Program-made: the position numbers and the translations under genes
Notes under the pieces: model-generated
Databases searched by the model: none
Seen by the model: the letters and a program-made list of their open reading frames with translations, nothing else
Told to the model about the DNA's origin: nothing
Shown here: piece by piece, positions 8,381 through 16,434 of the stretch
Layout of the letters: each line of letters begins with the position of its first letter
Position numbering within the stretch: the first letter of the stretch is position 1
DNA from: Microtetraspora glauca
GTDB taxonomy: Bacteria; Actinomycetota; Actinomycetes; Streptosporangiales; Streptosporangiaceae
Assembly (NCBI GenBank): GCA_001570385.1
Contig: BBYL01000028.1
Coordinates: forward strand, 1-64,000
Reading direction: 5' to 3'
Length of the DNA stretch: 64,000 nt

Positions 8381-10000
8381 TTAGTTGGTTTCGCCGGAGA
8401 GCACGCGCTTGGCCCACCGGTAGTCCGCCTTGCCGCTGGGCGAGCGCACGACGTGGTCGACGACGACGAGCGAGGCCGGCACCTTGTATCCGGCGATCTG
8501 GGTACGGCAGTGCGCGCGCAGTTCCTCCACGTCGGGGGCGGCGACGCCGTCGCGCATCTCGACCACGGCGCCGACCCGCTCGCCGAACCTGGTGTCGGGC
8601 ACCCCGGCTACCAGCACGTCCATGACGGCGGGGTGCGACTTGAGCGCCTGCTCGACCTCCTCGGGGAACACCTTCTCGCCGCCGGTGTTGATGCAGCCCG
8701 AGCCGCGGCCGAGCAGAATCGTGCTGCCGTCCTCCTCGACCCTGGCCATGTCGCCGAGCACCGCCCAGCGCACGCCGTCGATGACGGGGAACGTCCTCGC
8801 GGTCTTCTCGGGGTCGTTGTAGTAGCCGAGGGGGACGTGTCCGGTCCTGGCGATGAGCCCGATGTCCGGCGAGCCCGGCGTGAGCGGCTGGAGGCGCTCG
8901 TCGACGACGGCGACCCGCGGGTTCGGGGCGAGCCGCATCACGCCGTCCGGCCCCACCTGGAGCTTCCCGTCCACGCCGGACTCCGAGGCGCCGAACCCGT
9001 CGTTGATGTACAGGCCGGGAATGAGCGCGACCGCCTCCTCCTGGACCGACCGCGACAGGAGCGCGCCCCCGGAGCCGAGCACCTTCATCGAGCTCAGGTC
9101 GTACTCCGCGCCGTGTTCCCTGATGGCGTCGACAAGCGGGCGGGCGATCGCGTCGCCGACCACGGTGACGACGATCGCGCGCTCCTTCTCGATCAGCCGC
9201 AGCGTCTCGACCGGGTCGTAACGGCGCATCAGGATCACCGGCGACCCGCCGAGGAGGCTGGCGAACAGGGTGTAGGAGGCCGCGCCGTGCATGAGCGGCG
9301 CGGTGATCAGGTAGTTCAGCGCGGCGCCTCCGGCGGCGGCCGCCGCCAGGTCCTCCGCCGTCCGGTGCGGCGGGCCGTAGTGGTTGCCGCCGTTCAGTGC
9401 CGCGAAGTAGAAGTCCTCGTGCCGCCACACGACGCCCTTGGGCATCCCGGTGGTGCCGCCGGTGTAGAGCACGTAGTGGTCGTCAGCCGTGCGCTCGGCC
9501 ACCATGGGCGCGGTCGCGGGCTGCGCGGCCAGCGCCTCGTCGTAGCCGATGACGCCGACCTGGTCCGGCCATGTCACGGGGGTCGCGGCGGAGTCGCTCG
9601 CGGGGGACGCGACGACCACCGCGTGCCGCAGCTTCGGGCACCGGACCGCCAGACCGGCGGCGGCGGGCGTGAACTCCTGCTCGATGATGATCGCCACCAG
9701 ATCCGCGTCGTTGTACAGGTAGTGCAACTCGTGGTCGGTGTAGCGGTAGTTGATGTTGATCGGCACTGCCCGGATCTTCAGGCAGGCGAGAAGCGCCTCG
9801 ACGAATTCGACGCCGTTGAGCATGTGCAGGCCCACATGCTGGTGCGGTTCGACTCCGGCCGACTTCAGATGGTGTGCCAGCGCGTTGGCACGCTCGTCGA
9901 GCTCGGAGAAGCTCAACCGACGGTCACCGCAGACCAGCGCCAGTCGATCGGGAATCGCGGCGGCCACCGACTCGTACAGAGTCGCCAGGTTCAACGTCAT
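8381..10000 (-). CDS. Steroid acyl-CoA ligase, FadD19-like
   Basis: A 539-residue AMP-forming acyl-CoA synthetase. The P-loop YTGGTTGMPKG is at about residues 179-189, followed by the VVWRHEDFYFAALNGGN segment typical of the FadD19/FadD17 group; later come DGFGASESG, the A8 hinge LGRGSGCINTGGEKV and a C-terminal SGKADY with the catalytic Lys. FadD19 activates C27/C24 steroid side-chain carboxylates to CoA thioesters at the entry to side-chain beta-oxidation. It is the first gene of the leftward operon (ligase, thiolase, dehydrogenase, thiolase, hydratase, thioesterase). Its start lies 12 bases from a KstR-like palindrome, so repression by a TetR regulator is likely. Confidence 0.82.
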   Translation of the reverse strand: MTLNLATLYESVAAAIPDRLALVCGDRRLSFSELDERANALAHHLKSAGVEPHQHVGLHMLNGVEFVEALLACLKIRAVPININYRYTDHELHYLYNDADLVAIIIEQEFTPAAAGLAVRCPKLRHAVVVASPASDSAATPVTWPDQVGVIGYDEALAAQPATAPMVAERTADDHYVLYTGGTTGMPKGVVWRHEDFYFAALNGGNHYGPPHRTAEDLAAAAAGGAALNYLITAPLMHGAASYTLFASLLGGSPVILMRRYDPVETLRLIEKERAIVVTVVGDAIARPLVDAIREHGAEYDLSSMKVLGSGGALLSRSVQEEAVALIPGLYINDGFGASESGVDGKLQVGPDGVMRLAPNPRVAVVDERLQPLTPGSPDIGLIARTGHVPLGYYNDPEKTARTFPVIDGVRWAVLGDMARVEEDGSTILLGRGSGCINTGGEKVFPEEVEQALKSHPAVMDVLVAGVPDTRFGERVGAVVEMRDGVAAPDVEELRAHCRTQIAGYKVPASLVVVDHVVRSPSGKADYRWAKRVLSGETN

Positions 10001-10008
10001 GGCGAGAG

Positions 10009-10029
10009 ACTAGAATCAATTCTTGTTTG
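10009..10029. promoter_or_regulatory. KstR-like half-palindrome upstream of fadD-like gene
   Basis: ACTAGAAT followed by CAATTCTTG gives an inverted repeat AGAAT-CA-ATTCT, 9-29 bases upstream of the leftward ligase start. The ACTAGAA half resembles the TAGAAC half-sites of KstR operators (consensus TnnAACnnGTTnnA). A second palindrome with the same ACTAGAAT half lies at 10113-10140. Binding is inferred. Confidence 0.5.
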
Positions 10030-10112
10030 CTACAACGACCCCATCCCACTGAGTGGCCGCGCCCCCTTGACGGCCGGAAGATCTCCTCCACTGAGCGGGA
10101 CGACGCCGTTGG

Positions 10113-10140
10113 CCAAAACTAGAATACGTACTAATTTTGG
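10113..10140. promoter_or_regulatory. 28-bp imperfect palindrome, candidate TetR/KstR operator
   Basis: The outer arms CCAAAA and TTTTGG enclose ACTAGAATACGTACTAA, giving a nearly symmetrical 28-bp site. Its core TAGAATACGTACTA resembles KstR operators. It lies 42 bases before the rightward SDR gene and shares ACTAGAAT with the site next to the divergent ligase gene, so both transcription units could be controlled from this intergenic region. Confidence 0.55.
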
Positions 10141-10181
10141 CCCTCGAAGCTTGATCGACCGCGTGTGACAGGAGCAAGGAC

Positions 10182-11117
10182 ATGAGCCCGAACATCAGCC
10201 TGGAGGGCAGGACCGCCGTCGTCACCGGCGCGGGCGCCGGACTGGGGCGCAGCGAGGCGCTGGCGCTCGCCGCGCGCGGCGCCAACGTCGTCGTCAACGA
10301 CATGGGCCCGGCCGCCGACGAGGTCGTGGCCGAGATCAAGGCGCTCGGCCGGGACGCCGTGGCGGTGACCGGCGACGTGAGCGAGTGGTCCATGGGCGAC
10401 CGCCTCGTCCAGACCGCGGTGGACACGTTCGGCGGCCTCGACATCCTGGTCAACAACGCGGGCGTGCTGCGCGACAAGATGCTCTTCAACCTGGCCGAGT
10501 CCGACTGGGACGACGTCGTACGCGTCCACCTCAAGGGCCACGCGGCCGTGTCCCGCGCGGCCGCCGCGTACTGGCGCGAGAAGAGCAAGGCCGCCGGCGG
10601 CCCCGTCTACGGGCGGGTCGTCAACACCTCGTCCGAGGCGTTCCTCTTCGGCTCCGCCGGCCAGCCGAACTACTCGGCCGCCAAGGCGGGCATCGTGGCG
10701 CTGACCCTCTCGACCGCCCAGGGCCTGTCCCGGTACGGCGTGCGCGCCAACGCGATCTGCCCGCGCGCCCGCACCGGGATGACGGCGCACGTGTTCGCCG
10801 TCGGTGAGAACACCGCCGAGGGCCTGGACATCCTGGCTCCCGAGCGGGTGGGCACCTTCGTGAGCTACCTCGCCTCCCCCGCCGCCGACGAGATCAACGG
10901 ACAGGTCTTCGTGGTGTACGGCGACATGGTCGCGCTCATGGCGGCGCCCACCGTCGAGCGGAAGTTCACCGCGGCCGACGGCGTCTTCTCGACCGAGGAG
11001 CTCGACGCGCAGCTCACGCCGTACTTCAGCGGCCGCGGGCCGTACCAGAACTACGCCGCCTACAGCGTGGCCCAGCTCGACATGACGGGAGTGCAGAACG
11101 CCGCGGCGTCCAAGTGA
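10182..11117 (+). CDS. Short-chain dehydrogenase, Hsd4A-like
   Basis: A 311-residue SDR with TGAGAGLG at residues 15-22 for NAD(P) binding, NNAG at about 91-94 and the catalytic pair Tyr164/Lys168 (NYSAAK). It is longer than a classical SDR because of a C-terminal extension, as in Hsd4A (Rv3502c), a 3-hydroxyacyl-CoA dehydrogenase of the steroid side chain that also shows 17-beta-hydroxysteroid activity. Position supports this: it is transcribed divergently from the ligase operon, with KstR-like palindromes between them and a strong AGGAGCAAGGAC leader. It would supply the hydroxyacyl-CoA oxidation step missing from that operon. The assignment to Hsd4A rests on size, context and general resemblance. 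Confidence 0.72.
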   Translation: MSPNISLEGRTAVVTGAGAGLGRSEALALAARGANVVVNDMGPAADEVVAEIKALGRDAVAVTGDVSEWSMGDRLVQTAVDTFGGLDILVNNAGVLRDKMLFNLAESDWDDVVRVHLKGHAAVSRAAAAYWREKSKAAGGPVYGRVVNTSSEAFLFGSAGQPNYSAAKAGIVALTLSTAQGLSRYGVRANAICPRARTGMTAHVFAVGENTAEGLDILAPERVGTFVSYLASPAADEINGQVFVVYGDMVALMAAPTVERKFTAADGVFSTEELDAQLTPYFSGRGPYQNYAAYSVAQLDMTGVQNAAASK

Positions 11118-11137
11118 CCCCCCCCCCCCGCACGGCA

Positions 11138-11166
11138 GGGGCCGCCTCCCATCGGGAGACGGCCCC
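11138..11166. terminator. Bidirectional hairpin terminator
   Basis: GGGGCCG-C-CTCCC pairs with GGGAG-A-CGGCCCC around an ATC loop, a 12-bp stem with one mismatch. It lies between the converging Hsd4A-like and 3-alpha-HSD-like genes, so it can end transcription from both sides. It is preceded by a run of twelve C residues (11118-11129) right after the upstream stop codon. Confidence 0.7.
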
Positions 11167-11181
11167 GGCCCCGTTTCCGGG

Positions 11182-11958
11182 TCAGTAGACGTCCGGTCCG
11201 CGGAGGGTGGCCTCGGCTCCGCCGTCGACGTAGATGACCTGCCCGGTCATGTGGGTGTTGGCCGGGCTGACGAGCCATGCGAGCGCCTCGGCGATCACCT
11301 CGGCCGTGGCGTGCCCGTTCAGGGGCATCGGCACCGCCGCCTCCATGGCCTTGCGCATCGCCTCGTCCTCGAAGAGGGGCGCCGACATCGGCGTGAGCAC
11401 GACGCCGGGGGCGATCGCGTTGAGCGGGATGCCGGCGCCCGCCCACAGGGGCGTGACCGACTCGCGGCGCAGCCACTTCGCCAGGGCGGACTTCGACGAC
11501 GGGTAGAGCCGGCGGCCCTCTCCGCGCTCGATGGCCCGCTCCGACAGGGCGACCGCGGTGTCCTCGTCGCCCTCCAGGCACGCGGCCACCACGCCGGGGT
11601 CCACGGGCTGGGTGCCGGAGATGGAGCCCACCACGGCCGCGCGCGGCGCGGGAGCGGCGGCGAGGGCCGGGCGCAGCCCTTCCAGCAGGCCGACGACGCC
11701 GAAATGGTTGACCCGGACCGTCAGCGTGGTGACTCCGGAGACGCCCGCGCAGGCGACGACCCCGTCCAGCACGCCGCCCGACAGCCGCAGCACCGACTCC
11801 ACCGCCAGCGCCCGGCCCTCCGGACCGCTGAGGTCGGCGCACACGTCGGCGTCCCCCAGGTCGACGCCGATCACCTCGTCGCCCTGCTCACGCAGCAGCT
11901 CGGCGAGCGCCTTGCCGATGCCCGAGGCCGAACCGCTCACGGCGATCTTTCGTGTCAC
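11182..11958 (-). CDS. SDR, 3-alpha-hydroxysteroid dehydrogenase-like
   Basis: A 258-residue SDR with the short N-terminal motif VSGSASGIG, the ACAG segment, and catalytic Tyr152/Lys156 in YPSSK. The insert between the catalytic Ser region and the Tyr (a loop with a long acidic helix) and the start MTRKIAVSGSASGIGKAL resemble the 3-alpha-hydroxysteroid dehydrogenase/carbonyl reductase group, which interconverts 3-alpha-hydroxy and 3-keto steroids. That would prepare bile-acid-like or reduced steroids for ring attack by KstD and KshA. It is followed upstream by another SDR gene on the same strand with a 36-base gap. The substrate is inferred from context. Confidence 0.65.
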   Translation of the reverse strand: MTRKIAVSGSASGIGKALAELLREQGDEVIGVDLGDADVCADLSGPEGRALAVESVLRLSGGVLDGVVACAGVSGVTTLTVRVNHFGVVGLLEGLRPALAAAPAPRAAVVGSISGTQPVDPGVVAACLEGDEDTAVALSERAIERGEGRRLYPSSKSALAKWLRRESVTPLWAGAGIPLNAIAPGVVLTPMSAPLFEDEAMRKAMEAAVPMPLNGHATAEVIAEALAWLVSPANTHMTGQVIYVDGGAEATLRGPDVY

Positions 11959-11994
11959 GTGGTCGCTCCTTGTTCTGGTGTCGGGGCGCTCGGG

Positions 11995-12741
11995 TCAGGC
12001 GCCCGAGCCGCCGTCGGCCCGGATCTCCGCGCCGGTGATGTAACCGCCGTCGGGGGAGGCCGCGAACGCGATGACCCCCGCGATCTGCTCGGGAGCGGCG
12101 CTGCCGAGCAGTGACCGGATCCGCCCGAAATATCGGGCGTCCAGACCGTCGGGGATGACGTTCCCACTCGTCAGCGGGGTCGCGACGGTTCCGGGCGAGA
12201 TCGGGACCACCCGGATGCCGCGCCCCACCACCTCGGCGGCCAGGCTGAGCGAGAAGGCCAGTACGGCCCCCTTCGAGGCGGAGTAGGCCGTCATGTACGG
12301 GTTGCCCTGAGTGGCGGCGGAGGACGCGATGTTCACGATGACGCCGGTCCGGTCGGGCAGGTGGCGCAGCGCCTCCCGGCAGAACAGCGCGGTGCCGACC
12401 AGGTTCACCGAGAACAACCGGTGCAGGTCCTCGACCGACAACGTGTCGATCGGCGTCGTCTTGTGTATCCCCGCGACGTTCACCAGGACGTCGATCCCGC
12501 CCAGCTCCGCCGCGGCGGCGCGCACGGCCTCGACGACCGCCGGCTCGTCCGTCACGTCGGCGACGTGCGGGACGATCCGGCCCGGCCCGCTCGCCGACCT
12601 GACGGTCTCGGCCAGGCCGTCCTCCGTACGGTCGACGGCGAAGACCGCCGCTTCCTCGGAGACGAGCCGGATCGCGGTCGCGCGGCCGATGCCCGACCCC
12701 GCGCCGGTGATCAGGACCTTCACGCCGTCGTAACGGTTCAC
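11995..12741 (-). CDS. SDR family oxidoreductase
   Basis: A 248-residue classical SDR: ITGAGSGIG at residues 11-19, NVAG at 88-91, catalytic Ser near 140 (NIASS), Tyr153/Lys157 in YSASK, and a C-terminal DGG. The GTG start at 12741 gives the normal short N-terminus and has a GGAGGGG-type leader upstream; the open frame extends 21 codons further but that part is low-complexity. It forms a two-gene leftward unit with the 3-alpha-HSD-like gene. An oxidoreductase acting on a hydroxy/keto group of a steroid or its CoA ester is likely, but nothing in the sequence fixes the substrate. Confidence 0.75.
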   Translation of the reverse strand: MNRYDGVKVLITGAGSGIGRATAIRLVSEEAAVFAVDRTEDGLAETVRSASGPGRIVPHVADVTDEPAVVEAVRAAAAELGGIDVLVNVAGIHKTTPIDTLSVEDLHRLFSVNLVGTALFCREALRHLPDRTGVIVNIASSAATQGNPYMTAYSASKGAVLAFSLSLAAEVVGRGIRVVPISPGTVATPLTSGNVIPDGLDARYFGRIRSLLGSAAPEQIAGVIAFAASPDGGYITGAEIRADGGSGA

Positions 12742-12873
12742 TGCCCCTGCCCCTCCGAGCCCTCCTGGGCGTCCGCGCCCGTGCGCCGCCCGGCCGACCG
12801 GCACGCTATCCGTACGGCGGGCGGCGCGGGGAAGGTGATCCCGGTCACCGGGAGGCGGGGCCGCGGCCGTGGA

Positions 12874-13542
12874 TCATCCGTTCCCGGCGGCCCCCATTGC
12901 GGCCAGCAACCTCCGCATGCGGTCGATCTCGATGCGCTGGTCGGCGTCCACGTGCGTGGCGATCTGGTAGACCTCCGGTTCCTCTCCCCCGCCGTCGGCG
13001 AAGAGCCCCTCCACCATCTGGATGGCACCGGTGTGGTGATAGATCATGAACTCGTAGAAGAGCCGGTCGAACGCGGCGCCCTCGGCCTTCTCCAGGTCGG
13101 CGAACTGCTCCTCGGTGAGCATCCCCGGCATGAGCCCGCCGTGATCGTGGCCGGTCCCCGTGCTGTTCGGCACCTCCTCGAGGCGTGCCCGCAGCCAGCG
13201 CAGCATCAGCGCGATCTCGTCCTCCTGCGAGACCGTGATCCGCTCGGCGAACAGCGGGACGTCCTTGCTCGTGCTGCGGCCGGCGACCAGGCCGGTCATC
13301 CGCAGCGCCTGGGCGTGGTGGCGGATCATCCCCTGGACGAACCGAACATCCGCCTTGGTGTACTTCGCGCTGTCGGGTTGTCCCACGTCGTCGACGGAGA
13401 GGACCTTGCTGGACGCTCCCGGCGGGCCGGGCTGGACGACGGTCCGTTTCGGGCCCTCGGCGGTGCACCCGCAGAGCGTGGCGGCGATCAGGAGGGGAGG
13501 AAGAATATGCCGGAACGGGGTCAACGAGATCATTACGTGCAC
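12874..13542 (-). CDS. DUF305 lipoprotein
   Basis: A 222-residue exported protein. The N-terminus has a hydrophobic segment ending in LCGC, a lipobox that would leave Cys26 lipid-anchored on the outer face of the membrane. The rest is the DUF305 domain, a ferritin-like helical pair marked by FVQGMIRHHAQAL and later FYEFMIYHHTGAIQMVEG; the paired MIxHH motifs are the family hallmark and are thought to bind metal. A GHDHGG insert adds more His. GTG at 13542 has GGAAG upstream; ATG three codons later is an alternative. It is divergent from the LVIVD-repeat protein gene. DUF305 proteins often sit in copper or metal resistance loci, but no function is proven. Confidence 0.82.
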   Translation of the reverse strand: MHVMISLTPFRHILPPLLIAATLCGCTAEGPKRTVVQPGPPGASSKVLSVDDVGQPDSAKYTKADVRFVQGMIRHHAQALRMTGLVAGRSTSKDVPLFAERITVSQEDEIALMLRWLRARLEEVPNSTGTGHDHGGLMPGMLTEEQFADLEKAEGAAFDRLFYEFMIYHHTGAIQMVEGLFADGGGEEPEVYQIATHVDADQRIEIDRMRRLLAAMGAAGNG

Positions 13543-13734
13543 TCGCTTCCGACTACTGATGATCTATCCGCATTTGGAAGGTGTGACAGGGTATAGCACA
13601 TTTACTCCTTCTTTGGTTACAGTCCACCCAACGCCGCGTAGATCTCTCAGCGTCCTGTCAGGGTCTGCTGGGAAATCGCCCGCGCGGGGTTGCCGGGTCA
13701 CGCCAGCAAGACCGGAAAAGGAGGGGTGCGACCC

Positions 13735-15579
13735 ATGCCGGATGACCGTACCGCGCGCTGGGGACGTGCTGGATTACGCAAACTCGGGGTGATCGTCGCG
13801 GGGGCGACGCTGGTGGGCCTGTCGCCCGCCACCGCCATGACGGCCGACGCCGCGACCACCACAACGACCGCCACCACCACGACCACAGCGGCCGCCGACA
13901 CCGATCCCCGAGCCGGGCTCGGAGCCGGATGGCTGAACGCGCAGCAGGCGTCCAGCGGGCTGGATCTCCTCGCGCACAAGGACAAGCCGGACGGGTTCGT
14001 CCAGGCGTCCAATCCGGGGAACCTGTCGTACGCCAACTCGGACATGGCGTTCAGCGGCGACTACGCGTTCGTCGGCAACTTCAACGGCTTCAACATCTAC
14101 GACGTCTCCACACCCGCGAACCCGGTGCTGACCACCTCCGTGGTGTGTCCGGGCGGGCAGGGCGACATGTCCGTCTACGGCAACCTGCTCTTCATGTCGG
14201 TCGAGGAGACCCGCGGCCGGCTGGACTGCGGCACACAGGGAGCGAGCGGCACGGTCAACCCGGACCGGTTCCGTGGCGTGCGGATCTTCGACGTGAGCGA
14301 CATCACCAAGCCCGTCCAGGTGGCGGCGGTCCAGACCTGCCGCGGGTCGCACACCCACACGCTCGTGACCGGCAAGGACGACCCGGACAACGTCTACGTC
14401 TACGTCTCGGGCACGGCCGGCGTGCGCTCGGGCGCCGAGCTGGCCGGCTGCGCCAACACCGCCGCGACCGACCCGAACACGTCCCTGTGGCGGATCGAGG
14501 TCATCCGGGTACCCCTGGCCGCGCCGCAGAACGCGGCGGTCGTGAACGCGCCGCGGCTGTTCGCCGACCGGGAGACCGGAGCGATCGACGGCCTGCAGAA
14601 CACCCCGCCCACGGCGCAGCACCCGTCCGGCTCGTCCTGGTCGCCGCGCCCGGTCACGAACCACTGCCACGACATCACGGCCTACCCCGCGATCGGCCTG
14701 GCCGCGGCGGCGTGCGCCGGCAACGGCATCCTCCTCGACATCTCCGACCCGGCCAACCCGGTCAGGCTCGACGAGGTGTCCGACCCGAACTTCGCCTACT
14801 GGCACTCGGCGACGCTGAACAACGACGGCACCAAGGTCGTCTTCACCGACGAGTGGGGCGGCGGCACCGGCGCGCGGTGCCGGCCCACCGACCAGCCGTC
14901 GTGGGGCGCGAACGCGATCTACGACATCGTCGACGGCAAGCTGACGTTCCGCAGCTACTACAAGCTCCCGGTCTCGCAGACGAACCAGGAGAACTGCGTG
15001 GCGCACAACGGGTCGCTCGTCCCGGTGCCCGGCCGCGACATCATGGTCCAGGCGTGGTACCAGGGCGGCATCTCCGTGTTCGACTTCACCGATTCGGCCA
15101 ACCCGCACGAGATCGCGTACTTCGACCGCGGCCCCGTCAGCGCGACCTCGCTGGTCACCGGCGGATTCTGGTCCGGTTACTACTACAACGGCCACATCTA
15201 CGGCAGCGAGATCGCCCGCGGGTTCGACTCGTTCTCGCTGACGCCCACCCAGTACCTGGACCAGGCCGAGATCGACGCCGCGGCCACGGCCACTCTCGAC
15301 CGGTTCAACGCGCAGCACCAGCCGAAGCTGATCTGGCCGGCCGGCTTCGAGGTCGTACGGGCGCGCTACGCGCAGGCGCTGCGCGCGGGCACGATGAAGA
15401 AGAACACCGCCGACAACGTCAAGAAGTTCGTCGACCGGGCCGAGCGGTTCAAGGACGGGCCGCAGAAGCACGCCGCCGTGGCGCAGCTGAGGGCCGTCGC
15501 GAACCAGCTCGACACCTCCGACGCCGCGCAGGCCGCGCTCGCCCAGGCGCTCCGCGCCCTGGCCGACGCGCTCGACTGA
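13735..15579 (+). CDS. Secreted LVIVD-repeat protein
   Basis: A 614-residue protein. Residues 1-40 are a signal peptide (basic start, hydrophobic core, ...AMTADA), followed by a low-complexity Thr run. The body contains repeated LVIVD-type blades (AFVGNFNGFNIYDVS, GVRIFDVSDITKPVQ, GILLDISDPANPVRL, GISVFDFTDSANPHE), which predict a beta-propeller in the extracellular space. Several Cys residues and a DEWGGG motif could form disulphides and a metal site. The last 70 residues form a separate helical, Ala-rich tail resembling FIMAH-type repeats. Its ATG has AAAGGAGGGG upstream. The divergent DUF305 lipoprotein is probably a functional partner. Role unknown. Confidence 0.8.
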   Translation: MPDDRTARWGRAGLRKLGVIVAGATLVGLSPATAMTADAATTTTTATTTTTAAADTDPRAGLGAGWLNAQQASSGLDLLAHKDKPDGFVQASNPGNLSYANSDMAFSGDYAFVGNFNGFNIYDVSTPANPVLTTSVVCPGGQGDMSVYGNLLFMSVEETRGRLDCGTQGASGTVNPDRFRGVRIFDVSDITKPVQVAAVQTCRGSHTHTLVTGKDDPDNVYVYVSGTAGVRSGAELAGCANTAATDPNTSLWRIEVIRVPLAAPQNAAVVNAPRLFADRETGAIDGLQNTPPTAQHPSGSSWSPRPVTNHCHDITAYPAIGLAAAACAGNGILLDISDPANPVRLDEVSDPNFAYWHSATLNNDGTKVVFTDEWGGGTGARCRPTDQPSWGANAIYDIVDGKLTFRSYYKLPVSQTNQENCVAHNGSLVPVPGRDIMVQAWYQGGISVFDFTDSANPHEIAYFDRGPVSATSLVTGGFWSGYYYNGHIYGSEIARGFDSFSLTPTQYLDQAEIDAAATATLDRFNAQHQPKLIWPAGFEVVRARYAQALRAGTMKKNTADNVKKFVDRAERFKDGPQKHAAVAQLRAVANQLDTSDAAQAALAQALRALADALD

Positions 15580-15602
15580 TCCCGTTCCGCGTCACTACCG
15601 AC

Positions 15603-15634
15603 AGAGGGGGCGCCCCGGCCGGGGCGTCCCCTCT
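15603..15634. terminator. Hairpin terminator between convergent genes
   Basis: AGAGGGG-G-CGCCCCGG pairs with CCGGGGCG-T-CCCCTCT, a 15-bp stem with one mismatch, lying 24 bases after the LVIVD gene and 23 bases from the end of the leftward TetR gene. It can serve both. Confidence 0.7.
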
Positions 15635-15656
15635 CCCGTACTTGCCGACGGGCGGC

Positions 15657-16274
15657 TCAGCCGTCGCCGGCGTTGGAGCGGGGGGCGAGCAGCAGGCGGC
15701 AGGCCAGCCGGATGTCGTCCTCCATGTCCGGGATCGAGGCCCGGCCGTTCAGGGTGACCTGCAGCACGCCGTACCAGCACTGCATGAGCAGCCGGATGAG
15801 CGTGACGTCCTGCGCGGTGGGATCGTCGATCCCGAGGGCCCGCAGCACGATGCCACGGAACGTGTTGTCGATCCGGCCCGCGTCGGCCACGGCGGCGGCG
15901 TTGGCGGCGTTCGCCGACTGGAGCATCGCGGTCGCCAGGGCGGGCCTGCGCAGCAGCTGCCTGCTCGCGCTCACCAGCAACTCGCCGACCGCGTCCTCGG
16001 GGCTGACGCCGGGCTTCGGGCGGGTGACGTTGTCGTTGAAACGGTCGACCTGCTCCGCCATGACCGCGGTGAACAGGTGGGTCTTCGACGGGAAGTAGCG
16101 GTACAGCGTGCCGATCGCGACGCCCGCGGCCTTCGCGACCTCGTGCATCTGGACCCGCTCCAGGCCCTTGTCGGCCGCGAGATGGGCGGCGGCCCGCAGG
16201 ATGCGAACATGCCGGGCTCGCTGCTCGGGCGAGCTCGGCTCGGCCGGCGGCCTGGCTTCGGCGATTCTCGGCAC
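15657..16274 (-). CDS. TetR-family regulator, KstR-like
   Basis: A 205-residue TetR regulator. The HTH at about residues 38-62 (VQMHEVAKAAGVAIGTLYRYFPSK in relatives' numbering) has the KstR-group features, VQM before the first helix and GTLYRYFPSK at the end, and the C-terminal ligand domain has the matching RPALATAMLQS and MQCWYGVLQ segments. KstR represses sterol catabolism genes and is released by a steroid CoA ester. The start is placed at GTG 16274 because GGGGGAAG lies just upstream; the open frame extends 32 codons further into a poor region. It is divergent from the KstD-like gene. It may control this cluster, although other KstR-type proteins could exist elsewhere. Confidence 0.72.
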   Translation of the reverse strand: MPRIAEARPPAEPSSPEQRARHVRILRAAAHLAADKGLERVQMHEVAKAAGVAIGTLYRYFPSKTHLFTAVMAEQVDRFNDNVTRPKPGVSPEDAVGELLVSASRQLLRRPALATAMLQSANAANAAAVADAGRIDNTFRGIVLRALGIDDPTAQDVTLIRLLMQCWYGVLQVTLNGRASIPDMEDDIRLACRLLLAPRSNAGDG

Positions 16275-16312
16275 GCTGTCTTCCCCCTGGTCGGTTCGAC
16301 AAGAGATTACAC

Positions 16313-16340
16313 ACGGGTTCGGGCGGCTACGTGAACCCGT
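16313..16340. promoter_or_regulatory. Inverted repeat between TetR and KstD-like genes
   Basis: ACGGGTTC and GAACCCGT are exact 8-bp inverted arms separated by 12 bases, lying 39 bases upstream of the TetR start and 95 bases upstream of the divergent flavoprotein gene. It may be an operator for the adjacent regulator. It does not resemble the ACTAGAAT palindromes at 10009-10140. Confidence 0.4.
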
Positions 16341-16434
16341 CCATACCGGTGAGTGGGATGAGGCTGCCACCGTCCCGCCGTCCTGCTGTTGCCTGAGGCG
16401 GACAGCTGCGAGTGTTCAGCGGAAGGACGGTGGC

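Noticed and set aside
13774..15471. 565-codon minus-strand open frame opposite the LVIVD-repeat gene
   Set aside because: Antisense shadow with no ribosome binding site or recognisable domain; the plus-strand gene has a signal peptide and repeats.
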